From Deltaproteobacteria bacterium (GTDB lineage Bacteria > Myxococcota_A > Polyangia > Haliangiales > SHYZ01), in the NCBI GenBank assembly GCA_016210055.1, contig JACQUZ010000158.1:1-46107 (forward strand): DNA of 46,107 nucleotides, read 5' to 3'. Numbering within the stretch: position 1 is the stretch's first letter; each line of letters starts with the position of its first letter. The position numbers were made by a program, and so were the translations under genes. Of this stretch, positions 28,241 through 37,600 are shown in pieces. A model generated the notes under the pieces. It was not told the origin of the DNA. It ran no database searches and worked only from the letters and a program-made list of their open reading frames with translations.

Positions 28241-31200
28241 ATGAACACGCCTGATCGTCCTGTTGGGGCCTTGGCATGTCCTGCGGTTGCCGCGGCAGTC
28301 TTCCTTGCTTTGGCCTGTTCCAGCGAGCCAACTCCGGTCGCGTCGGCACGCATGATCAAGAGCCGCTCCCAGCTGGTTGGGGGCGATCGCGCTCTTGGTG
28401 ATATTGGCGATTTCCTCCTCGAGAATGATCAAATCCGGGTGGTGATACAGAGCCCGGGCTACTCGCGTGGGTTCGGCGTGTATGGGGGGAGCCTCATCGA
28501 CGCAGACCTGAGGCGTCCGGGCGACCAGGGGAACTCCGGCGCTGGCGTAGGACGTGACACCTTCGGCGAGCTCTTCCCGTCGTTCTTCGTCCAAGCGGTC
28601 GGCGTGGACAAGGTGAGGGTCTTGCGCGGTGGCGCCGATGGGAGACCGGCACAAGTGGAGGCAAGTGGCACGGCGGGCGACTTCCTCGAGCTCGCCGCGC
28701 TTCTCAACCGCGCGATCACCGGCTCCCACAAGGCGTTCCAGTCCGGTGACTCCGAGCGCCGTCTTCATTATTCGACCATCTACGAGCTCGCCCCGAGCAA
28801 GCGCCACGTCACAATTCGGTTCCGGGTAAAGAACATCAGCAACGATACGCTCGAGTTCCCGAGCGAGGCTGCGAAGAACCTCCTGAGCTTTCTCAATCTC
28901 ACGCTGGACGGTTTCACGGTACCCCTGGGTGACGTAGCCCTTTTTGGGGCCACGAGTCACGTGTTCATCCCGGGCGTTGGATTCGACCTCCGCTTTGGGC
29001 TCGAGCGTGCATACGATCAAAAGGTCGATTGGCCAGCCTTTCCGGGGTTTGTTGGCGAGTTCATTGCGTCCCAGGGTGAAGGAACAAGCTATGGGCTAAT
29101 TACCGAGGAGAGCGATCAGAACTACGTCTATAACAAGAAGGAAATCTACGACGACGGCAAGACACCGATTACCAAGCACTCGCTCTTCTTTCCATTCGTC
29201 GCGAGCTCATTTGTTGGCGTGTTTCACACTGACGCCCCGGCAACCCTTTCGCCGGGCAAGTCCTTCGAGGTGGTAAAGCACTTCATCGTCGGATCAGGAG
29301 ACGTCGGTTCGGTGCTGGATACCATCCACGAGATCCGCAAGGTACCTGTCGGGTCGTTCGGTGGACAAGTGCTCGATCGGGTGACCTTGGCGCCCGTCAG
29401 GGGGACAAGCGTCCTCGTTTACCAGCGTCTCTCCGAGGACGAAGACGACCGGCGGATCTATAGCCAGTACGACGTCCGTGAAGATGGGTACTTTGGCGGG
29501 ACCCTCGAGCCCGGGCAGTACAGCCTGCGCGTCGCAGGTCCCTCCCGACCTCTCTCAGATTTCGTCGACTTCTCCGTCTCGGCCGGTGCCCTGACGGGAC
29601 TTCGCGTCCTCAGCCCGCCTCCCGGACGAATCCTCGTGCGAATTGTGAGCAGCGACGGAGATCCGCTTCCCGCCAAGGCTACTGCCGTTGGTCGCTATTC
29701 CGCCGAGCACGCCGGCAAGCCTACCCGAACGTTCCTCTTTGACCTCGAGGCAGGGGAGTCCTGGCGCGGGGCCGACCTGGTTCCCGACGATCCCAGCGAT
29801 CCGGACACCCGCCAGTACATTGAGGGGACCGCGTTCACCAAGGATGGAATGGCGGAGCTCCTGGTGAAGCCAGGCACGTACGACGTCATCAGCAGCCGCG
29901 GACCCGAGTACGACGTCCAATCCTCCTCTATCACGGTGGATCCTGGCCGCACGGCCCATGTGACCCACGTCCTTCACCGCGTGGTGGATACGACGGGATG
30001 GGTGGCTGGGGACACCCATATCCATAGCCGCAACAGCATCGATTCCAGCATGGATCTCGACGAGCGCGTGCGGGCCTTGGCGGCCGAAGGGATTGAGTGG
30101 GCCGTCTCCACGGATCACAACTACGTAACCGATTACGCGCCCTACGTGGCCCGCAACGATCTCAACAGGTGGCTCCATCCCATGGTTGGAGTTGAAATGA
30201 CCACCCTGGAATCAGGACATTTCAATGGATATCCCTTGCGCTATCAACCTGGCCCCGTGACTCACGGGTCATTCGGCTGGGTCGGCGAGCCGCCCGACGT
30301 CATCTTCGATCGGTTGCGCAACCTCGGCCGTCTTGGCCCAGAACGCACCATCGTACAGGTCAATCACCCACGCAGCGCCATCATGGGCTACTATGCTCAA
30401 TACCTTCGCAACGCGTTCACGCACGACGAGGCGAGCTCCACCCTGTTCGGACAGCTCACCGCTCCTTCAGGACCAGCATTTCGCGACAAGGACGGGAACA
30501 CGACATTCTCATTCAAGTATGACGCCATTGAGCTGGGGGTGTGGAAGACGTTTTGGGAAATCCACCACTATCGCGTGCCCTCTGTCCTTCCTCCGGGCCC
30601 GCTGCCTGACAACATCCCTCCGACCGGGAGCATTCTAAAGACGTCAAAAGGGGACGCAGCGTTCCCGGGGGTGGTGGACGATTGGTTTAACCTGCTCAAT
30701 CTCGGATATCGCTATATCGGGGTAGGAACCGGCGATTCGCACGATTCAGGTGACGAGGTCGGGCAATTCCGAACCATGCTATTCCTCGGCGAGGACGCGC
30801 CATCGGGGCTGACCGATGAACGCATCGTCACGGCGCTAAACTCCCGCCGGGCGGTCGTCACCAATGGACCCTTCATTGATTTCTACGTGAACGATCCCGA
30901 AAAAGGCGCCATGGGCCAGACAATTCAGGACAGCGATGGCAAGGTCGTCGTGTCCTATGAGGTCAAGGGGGCACCCTGGGTGAGCGTGGGGCGCGTCAAC
31001 ATCTATCGCAACGGGATCATCGTCGAGAGTGTCAAGATCGACGAGAACCGCGACCTCAGCACGAGTCCGATTCTGGATCGGGTCGAGATCCCACTTGCCC
31101 GCGGAAAGGACGGAAGCCTGGTCGACAGCTGGTTTGTCGTCGAGGCAATCGGCTATCGAAGCCTGTTCCCGATCATCCGAACTCTCGAGATCCCGCCGCT

Positions 31201-31591
31201 CATGCTGGCCGACGCGGTGGCCACCTTGGCCGGACCCTTGGGCCTCTCGAGCGACGAGCACGGGGCCTTGCGTCCCCCCATGACCTTTCCAGTGACACCC
31301 TATGCGATTACAAATCCCGTGTGGGTGAAACAGGGTTCAGGCAAGTGGCAGCCACCCGGCCTCGTGCCCATTGAAGTCCAAGACCAGCCACAGAACGACC
31401 CCCACTTGCAGGAGGGGATTTACGAGCGATATGGCACGTCGAGCCGGGTATTTCCGGTCCGGGCCGAGAGCCGCTTGGGGGACCGATTGGACCTCAACCG
31501 GAAAGTGCCGCTGTTCTTTCCGCGGACTGACAACCTGCTCGACGTGCGCAAGACGCTCTCGCGCTTTGGGCACCTGGGTGGGCATCGCTGA
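28241..31591 (+). CDS. CehA/McbA-family PHP metallohydrolase lipoprotein
   Basis: This is a 1116-residue exported lipoprotein with lipobox LALAC and Cys26. A large N-terminal beta-rich region (about 30-370) and a carboxypeptidase-regulatory-like beta-sandwich (about 375-450) precede a PHP-type metal-dependent hydrolase. The metal ligands are visible: His593 and His595 in GDTHIHS, His626 in TDHNY, His709 in VNHPRS and Asp832/His834 in GTGDSHD. Proteins of this CehA/McbA group include carbamate hydrolases and probable phosphoesterases; the substrate here is unknown. The ATG at 28241 is preferred to the GTG at 28235 because AAGGG lies at the right distance. Pairing with an OprP-like porin suggests that the released product, possibly phosphate, is taken up. 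Confidence 0.85.
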   Translation: MNTPDRPVGALACPAVAAAVFLALACSSEPTPVASARMIKSRSQLVGGDRALGDIGDFLLENDQIRVVIQSPGYSRGFGVYGGSLIDADLRRPGDQGNSGAGVGRDTFGELFPSFFVQAVGVDKVRVLRGGADGRPAQVEASGTAGDFLELAALLNRAITGSHKAFQSGDSERRLHYSTIYELAPSKRHVTIRFRVKNISNDTLEFPSEAAKNLLSFLNLTLDGFTVPLGDVALFGATSHVFIPGVGFDLRFGLERAYDQKVDWPAFPGFVGEFIASQGEGTSYGLITEESDQNYVYNKKEIYDDGKTPITKHSLFFPFVASSFVGVFHTDAPATLSPGKSFEVVKHFIVGSGDVGSVLDTIHEIRKVPVGSFGGQVLDRVTLAPVRGTSVLVYQRLSEDEDDRRIYSQYDVREDGYFGGTLEPGQYSLRVAGPSRPLSDFVDFSVSAGALTGLRVLSPPPGRILVRIVSSDGDPLPAKATAVGRYSAEHAGKPTRTFLFDLEAGESWRGADLVPDDPSDPDTRQYIEGTAFTKDGMAELLVKPGTYDVISSRGPEYDVQSSSITVDPGRTAHVTHVLHRVVDTTGWVAGDTHIHSRNSIDSSMDLDERVRALAAEGIEWAVSTDHNYVTDYAPYVARNDLNRWLHPMVGVEMTTLESGHFNGYPLRYQPGPVTHGSFGWVGEPPDVIFDRLRNLGRLGPERTIVQVNHPRSAIMGYYAQYLRNAFTHDEASSTLFGQLTAPSGPAFRDKDGNTTFSFKYDAIELGVWKTFWEIHHYRVPSVLPPGPLPDNIPPTGSILKTSKGDAAFPGVVDDWFNLLNLGYRYIGVGTGDSHDSGDEVGQFRTMLFLGEDAPSGLTDERIVTALNSRRAVVTNGPFIDFYVNDPEKGAMGQTIQDSDGKVVVSYEVKGAPWVSVGRVNIYRNGIIVESVKIDENRDLSTSPILDRVEIPLARGKDGSLVDSWFVVEAIGYRSLFPIIRTLEIPPLMLADAVATLAGPLGLSSDEHGALRPPMTFPVTPYAITNPVWVKQGSGKWQPPGLVPIEVQDQPQNDPHLQEGIYERYGTSSRVFPVRAESRLGDRLDLNRKVPLFFPRTDNLLDVRKTLSRFGHLGGHR

Positions 31592-31603
31592 CCGGGGCCA
31601 GGG

Positions 31604-32305
31604 CTAGTTGGTATTCCCTTCGATCTGCAGCGACCAAGCACCGCCCGTGCAGGTGCCCGATACATGGCGAACCTCGACGGTGATGTTGCGGCTGTCGTCT
31701 GCACCGCCAATGGGGCGATTGTCTGACCACGCTACGGAAATCTCGTCCTTCGACCCTGCGCTGGACGAGCTGTACTGGCTGTTTTCGCATTCCACGTCTG
31801 TGGTTTCGTCCGACGACGCCACGTAGAGGAAGAGGTCGTAGTTGGCACCAGTAGGCGATGTCAGGGTGAACTTGCCCTTCACGTCAACCCCCTCGAGAAA
31901 ACTACCGTCATCCTCGGTCAAGCGCATGAGCAGCCACTCGGAACGCGTCCCCGAGGCCTTGAGGCTGCCGGTCCCGGTATCGCCGCTAATCATTCCGAGC
32001 TCGCGGACCGTCGGGCACTTCGAAGCGAAGTCGCACCTGGCCGCGCTTGCGTCCGCCGGGCCGGCGTCGGCAACCTGGCCGGCGTCTGGCCTCCCGCCCG
32101 AGTCGGGCACTGCTGCGCGGGCGTCAGCCACCCGGGCGTCGGCACCCCTTGCGTCTTCCTGATCGCTTCTGGCGTCTATTCCGACCGGACGAACCGGGGG
32201 TTCCGTCGCATCCTCTGGCGGTTCACCTTCCGGGACGGCCTTGGCGCAGGCGCAAAGGATTACCGAAAATATCAGGATGTGCCGTCGAGCACCGCGCATC
32301 TTCAT
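31604..32305 (-). CDS. small lipoprotein with Asp/Ala linker and beta-sandwich domain
   Basis: This 233-residue lipoprotein starts at ATG 32305 behind GGAGGA. The lipobox is LCAC with Cys20. Residues about 25-95 are a low-complexity linker rich in Asp, Ala and Pro (DARGADARVADARAA). The rest is a beta-rich domain resembling a PPC/pre-peptidase-type sandwich (SPTGANYDLFLYVASSDET, ITVEVRHVSGTCTGGAWSLQI) with several Cys. No catalytic motif is visible; it may bind a ligand or partner outside the cell. It follows the antiporter gene by 55 nt and converges on the PHP gene with only 12 nt between stops. Confidence 0.75.
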   Translation of the reverse strand: MKMRGARRHILIFSVILCACAKAVPEGEPPEDATEPPVRPVGIDARSDQEDARGADARVADARAAVPDSGGRPDAGQVADAGPADASAARCDFASKCPTVRELGMISGDTGTGSLKASGTRSEWLLMRLTEDDGSFLEGVDVKGKFTLTSPTGANYDLFLYVASSDETTDVECENSQYSSSSAGSKDEISVAWSDNRPIGGADDSRNITVEVRHVSGTCTGGAWSLQIEGNTN

Positions 32306-32360
32306 GCTTCCTCCAAAAGGAGAAGGCAGCACGTGCGCTGCTCCCTTCGCCTTCCTTGCG

Positions 32361-33677
32361 TCACAGGCCCAGTCGATATCGGCGTGAGCTTGCGAACAAT
32401 AGCCCGGTGGCAACCGTGGCGACAGCGGAAAATCCAACGAGCAGGAGACACACGGCGCCAAGGCCCTGGCGCACTTGGAGCCAGGCGATCACCTCCTCTT
32501 GCACGATGGGTCCGATCGAGCCAAGACCGTTGATGATGCCCACCGCCACCACGGCCTGGCGCTGGTTCCCAGCCTCGACCGCACCAGCGCCCACGAGCAG
32601 CGAGTCGGGTCCCATGTCCATGAACCCCACGACACCGATGAGCACGATGAACAGGGCGAGCGAGCTCAGGCCGACCCACCAGAGCGCGATCGATCCGACG
32701 AAAAGCCCACAGGTCATGAGAAAGATGACCGGTGAGCGAGCGCTCCGAAACCAGCGATCCGATATCCAGCCCGCCGCCAAGACGCCAAAGAACCCGAGCC
32801 AGTCGAAGGTGGTGCTCGCGTTCGCAGCGAACTCCGTGGACCGATGGAAGTGCTCCTTCACAATGTATGGCCCCCAGCTCTCCAGGGCGTAGCGAACCGA
32901 CTTGATGGTGAAGTAGATGGCGCCCATCGAGGCGATGAGGAGGATCTGGCGCCGCGACAGTGAGGACTCACCGCTTTTCTTGACAGCCGAGCTCTTGCCC
33001 GATCCGTCTTGTGCGGGCGTGTCGTCGTCCACGATAGGCGTTAGGCCGACACTGGCTGGGGATTGCTTCCCCCAGAAGAGAAACACGCCCAGAACAACGA
33101 GAAGGACGAAGCTGGCCGCCCAGTGCGCCCCAAGAAGACCCGCCAGGACAAACATGTAGCCCGCAAACGACTTGGCGGCGATGGAACCGATTTGGTAGCA
33201 CGTGCCCCAAACGGCCATGATGGAACCTCGCTCGGCGCGCCGGGTCCAGTTGGCCATGAGGGCGACGTTGTTCGGCCATCCCGCTGCTTGGGCGAGGCCA
33301 TGAATCCCCATCGTTACCAAGAAGAACGGATAGCCGGCGCTGCCCATTTGCACGAACTTGCCCATGGCAAGACAACAAGCGATGGATACGGCCATCCCCA
33401 GGATGAGCTGGGAGCGGTTGTTCATGCGCTTGGACAGCCAGGCAGCAACGAATTGACCCAGCGCATACGTGACCAAGTAGACCGTGTAGAGGTGGGCGAC
33501 GCCTTGGGCGTCGACTTGGAGCCCGACGGCAATGTCCTTCTTGAGCGACGTAAAGACCTTCCGGGTAAAATAGAACCCGGCGTACGAAAGCCACGTGGCC
33601 GTGAAAAGCTGCCAGCGGAACTGCCGCAGGCGCCAATCCGGCTGGTTGTCCTTCTGGGCCGCGCTTACCGCTTCCAT
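32361..33677 (-). CDS. OPA-type MFS transporter (GlpT/UhpT-like)
   Basis: This is a 438-residue transporter with 12 predicted membrane segments. The N-terminal FYFTRKVFTSLKKDI and WLSKRMNNR match the organophosphate:phosphate antiporter branch (GlpT, UhpT, UhpC). The PNNVALMANWTRRAERGSIMAVW loop is typical of that branch. It probably exchanges phosphate for a sugar phosphate or glycerol phosphate at the inner membrane. The ATG at 33677 lies 13 nt inside the end of the HAD phosphatase gene, so the two are translationally coupled. Substrate not determinable from sequence. Confidence 0.88.
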   Translation of the reverse strand: MEAVSAAQKDNQPDWRLRQFRWQLFTATWLSYAGFYFTRKVFTSLKKDIAVGLQVDAQGVAHLYTVYLVTYALGQFVAAWLSKRMNNRSQLILGMAVSIACCLAMGKFVQMGSAGYPFFLVTMGIHGLAQAAGWPNNVALMANWTRRAERGSIMAVWGTCYQIGSIAAKSFAGYMFVLAGLLGAHWAASFVLLVVLGVFLFWGKQSPASVGLTPIVDDDTPAQDGSGKSSAVKKSGESSLSRRQILLIASMGAIYFTIKSVRYALESWGPYIVKEHFHRSTEFAANASTTFDWLGFFGVLAAGWISDRWFRSARSPVIFLMTCGLFVGSIALWWVGLSSLALFIVLIGVVGFMDMGPDSLLVGAGAVEAGNQRQAVVAVGIINGLGSIGPIVQEEVIAWLQVRQGLGAVCLLLVGFSAVATVATGLLFASSRRYRLGL

Positions 33678-34378
33678 TCTGCCTCGAGGACTCTTGCGCC
33701 CTTGGATGCCAGATCCTGCCAAAATCCCGCGGGGAGCGCCTCGTAATCCCACAAGGCCCGCGTGGCTAGGGAGCGGCAGAGCTCGGGCTCGGCGCAGCGA
33801 CACAAGACCGCAACCGACCACATCCCTGCGCTTCGCGCGGCCTCGAGACCCGCGCGGCTATCTTCGAACACTACGCATTCTTGGGGCATGACCTGGAAAC
33901 GCTCGGCGGCGAGGAGAAACCCCTCTGGATGCGGCTTGTGCCGCCTGATTTCATCGGCACCAATACGCGCGGTGGCCGGGACCTCACCAGAAACGCCGAG
34001 CCTATCCAGAAAGCGATCGATCACGTTGCGAGGACTGCTCGACACGACCGCCACCTTCATGGCCATGGCCGCCTCGCTGACGGCCCTTACGGCACCAGGA
34101 ATGGGCTCGATCTGGTCGATTCCAGAAGCCCATGCCTCCACGAGCTCGGCGGCCACCTGCTCTGGAGGTACCGCAAGGCGGTGCTCGCGAAGGAGAGCCG
34201 CCGCAATGTCGGGCCAGCTCCTTCCACGGGTCTCATTGGGAGGAAGCGTGACGCCGGGTCTACCGTGGTGCTCCATGACCTCGGCAATGGCTTGGTCGGT
34301 CTGCAGCTCGCTGTCTACGAGAGTACCGTCGAGATCAAATAGAACCGCCTGAATTGCGCCCGCTTGCCTGGAAGCCAT
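33665..34378 (-). CDS. HAD-superfamily phosphatase (beta-PGM/GPP-like)
   Basis: This is a 237-residue HAD subfamily IA hydrolase. Motif I is FDLDGTLVDSE near residues 14-24 (nucleophile and general acid Asp). Motif II is VVSSSPRN. Motif III Lys is in RRHKPHPEGF and motif IV acids in VFEDSRAGLEAA. An alpha-helical cap follows motif I. It should dephosphorylate a small sugar or polyol phosphate. Overlap with the OPA antiporter gene suggests that it acts on an imported organophosphate. The ATG at 34378 follows GGGGAGG; an in-frame GTG at 34393 is possible. Confidence 0.88.
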   Translation of the reverse strand: MASRQAGAIQAVLFDLDGTLVDSELQTDQAIAEVMEHHGRPGVTLPPNETRGRSWPDIAAALLREHRLAVPPEQVAAELVEAWASGIDQIEPIPGAVRAVSEAAMAMKVAVVSSSPRNVIDRFLDRLGVSGEVPATARIGADEIRRHKPHPEGFLLAAERFQVMPQECVVFEDSRAGLEAARSAGMWSVAVLCRCAEPELCRSLATRALWDYEALPAGFWQDLASKGARVLEAEWKR

Positions 34379-34607
34379 GGACCTCCCCTGCACTGGTGAG
34401 GGAACCCAAGTTTATGCACTTGCTACAGGAAGAAGTCCAAAAAATGCAACCGGGCGCTGCTCTGGGGTTCGAGATTGCATCGCGAAGATCTTGCGTGGCT
34501 CGCGACGTTATCCGCGTGCCTTGCGGGAATTGCGCACGCCAGGGAACTTCCTTCTTGCAATGCTCTGGTTTCGTGACGGAGGATCTATCCGGCTACTCTC
34601 GAGCCGG

Positions 34608-34623
34608 TGGCATAGGTGTTGCT
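34608..34623 (+). promoter_or_regulatory. sigma-54-like -24/-12 element before nifJ
   Basis: TGGCA-N6-TTGCT has GG and GC at the exact spacing of a sigma-54 promoter. However, transcription would start about 34634, only 3 nt before the ATG at 34637, which would exclude the good GGAGG site at 34628-34632. It may therefore be chance. Confidence 0.25.
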
Positions 34624-34636
34624 CATTGGAGGCAAG

Positions 34637-37600
34637 ATGACCCAGCGTCGCGTTCGCACCATGGACGGTAATGAGGCGGTCGCCTCTGTTGCTTACCGAA
34701 GTAACGAAGTCATATCGATTTATCCCATTACGCCCGCCTCTCCCATGGCCGAGCTATGCGACGAGTGGGCTTCGGCGACGCGCCCGAACGTCTGGGGCAG
34801 CACCCCGCGCGTGATTGAAATGCAGTCGGAAGGCGGGGCTGCGGGCGCCGTCCATGGCGCCCTCCAAGCTGGGGCGCTCGCGACGACGTTTACCTCGTCG
34901 CAGGGGCTCCTGCTCATGATCCCCAACCTCTACAAGATCGCGGGCGAGCTCACGTCGTTTTGCATGCACGTCGCCGCTCGGACCGTGGCTACCCACGCCT
35001 TGTCCATCTTCGGGGACCACTCGGACGTGATGGCGTGCCGCCAGACGGGCGTCGCCCTCCTTTGCTCCAACTCCGTGCAGGAGGCGCACGACTTTGCTGC
35101 GATTGCCCAGGCGGCGACCCTCGTGGCACGCGTGCCCATCCTTCACTTCTTCGACGGGTTTCGAACCTCGCACGAGATCGCCAAGATAACCGAGCTCGCG
35201 GATGACGATCTCCGGGCGCTTTATGATGAAGAGGCGATCGCCGCTCACAGGCGACGGGCGCTCACCCCGGACAATCCCATGTTGCGAGGGACTGCCCAAA
35301 ACGAAGATACCTTCTTCCAGGCCAGGGAGGCGGCGAACCGGTTCCACGCAGCATGCCCGGCAATCGTGCAAGGCATGATGGATCGACTCGCCGCACGCAC
35401 CGGGCGGCGTTATCGGCTGTTTGACTATGTCGGGCATCCTGAGGCCGAACGGGTCGTGATCTTGATGGGCTCTGGCGCCGAAGCCGCCCACGAGTCCGTC
35501 GATCGACTGACCGCATCTGGAGAGAAGGTCGGGATCCTCAAGGTGCGGCTTTTCCGTCCGCTTGCAGGCAAGTTGCTGGTGAACGCCCTGCCGTCGACGA
35601 CGCGCGCCATTGCGGTCCTAGACCGCACGAAGGAGCCCGGAGCACCGGGTGAGCCCCTGTACCTGGACGTGATTGCTGCGCTCGCGGAGGCGCGTGCGGA
35701 AGGGGAAACGCGCTTCGTCGCCGATCCAAGGGTGGTCGGAGGACGCTACGGGCTCTCTGGGAAGGAATTCTCGCCCGCCATGATCAAGGCGGTCTTCGAC
35801 AACCTGAAGATCGAGCGACCGCGCAACCACTTCACCGTGGGGATCCGGGACGACGTCACCGGCACGTCGCTCTCGGTTGACGAGAGCTTCGATCGCGAGG
35901 GTGAGGATGTCGTCCGAGCCGTGTTCTTCGGTCTTGGCTCCGATGGCACCGTGGGAAGCAACAAGAACACCATCAAGATCATCGGCGAGGAGACCGAGCT
36001 CCACGCACAGGCGTACTTCGTCTATGACTCCAAGAAGAGCGGGGCCGTGACGGTGTCGCACCTGCGCTTCGGCCCAAAGCCGATTCGGTCGACGTACCGC
36101 ATCCGCAAGGCTGGCTTCGTGGCCTGCCACCAGCCCCAGCTCCTCGACCGGCTGGACGTCCTCGAGCTCGCCGAGACCGGTGGAACGTTCCTCCTCAACA
36201 CTCACCACGCTCCCGCCGAAGTCTGGGACGCTCTTCCACGTGAGGTGCAGGAGATCCTCATCTCGCGACGGCTCAAGTTCTATGTCATCGACGCCAAGCG
36301 CGTGGCTGAAGAGGCGGGGCTGGGAGGCCACGTGAGCACCATCATGCAGGCGTGTTTCTTTGCCCTGTGCCCGGTCTTGCCACGAGATGAGGCGATCCAG
36401 CGCATCAAGGACGCCATTCAAAAGACCTTCCAAAAACGCGGCGCCGACGTGGTCAAGCGGAACCACGCGGCGGTAGACAGCGCCCTGGCGCATCTCCACG
36501 AAGTCAAGGTTCCGAGCCAGGTCAGCGCCACCCGCGAAAGGCCGCGCCCAGTCCCCGAAGAGGCGCCATCCTTCGTAACCCGCGTGACGGCCATGATGCT
36601 CGCTGGAAAGGGGGACCTCCTGCCGGTGAGCGCGTTTCCAGTCGACGGGACTTGGCCCGTGGGAACGGCCAAGTGGGAAAAGCGCGGCCTCGCCGCGGAG
36701 CTTCCCCAATGGGAGCACTCGCTCTGCATCCAATGCAACAAGTGCGCGCTGATCTGCCCCCACGCAGCAATCCGGGCGAAGGTATTCCAGCCGGAGCAAT
36801 TGGCAAGCGCTCCTGCTGGGTTCCTGAGCATGGACTACAAGGCCAAGGAGTTCGCCAAGCACAAGTACGCCATTCAGGTGGCCCCGGAGGACTGCACCGG
36901 CTGCGAGCTGTGCGCCAAGATTTGCCCGGCGAGCGACAAGCAGAACCCAGATCGCAAGGCCTTGTACATGGCGCCGGCCTGGGAGCACCGCCAGCGCGAG
37001 CGGGAGAATTTTGCCTTCTTTGACAAGCTGCCAGAGCCCAATCGGCGCGTGGTGCAGCTCGATGTCAAGGGCTCGCAGTTCCTCGAGCCGCTGTTCGAGT
37101 TTTCGGGCGCCTGCTCTGGCTGCGGCGAAACTCCGTACATCAAGCTCCTCACGCAGCTCTTTGGCGACCGAAGCCTCATCGCCAACGCCACGGGATGCTC
37201 GTCCATCTACGGAGGGAACCTCCCGACCACGCCATACCGCACGAATGCCGCTGGATGCGGTCCGGCGTGGTCCAACTCGCTCTTTGAAGACAATGCCGAG
37301 TTTGGAGTTGGTTTCCGCTTGGCGGTCGACTCTCACGCTCACATGGCCGCGGAGTACCTCAGGCGCCTTGCACCCATGGTCGGAGATACGCTCGCCAAGG
37401 AAATCCTTGGCGCCGACCAGAGCACGGAGGCTGGCCTCGCGGAGCAGCGCGAGCGAGTGCGCATCCTTCGCGAAAAGCTAGCCACGGTCACCCACGAAGA
37501 CGCCAGGCGCCTTGAGACACTGTCTGGGTACCTTGTCCGCAAGACCGTGTGGATCGTGGGTGGTGACGGCTGGGCTTATGACATTGGATACGGCGGCCTC

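Noticed and set aside
27032..29020. 662-residue minus-strand open frame across the porin and PHP genes
   Set aside because: It spans two well-supported genes and their intergenic gap; no recognisable domain.
35618..37342. 574-residue open frame opposite nifJ
   Set aside because: Antisense shadow; the sense strand is an unmistakable PFOR.
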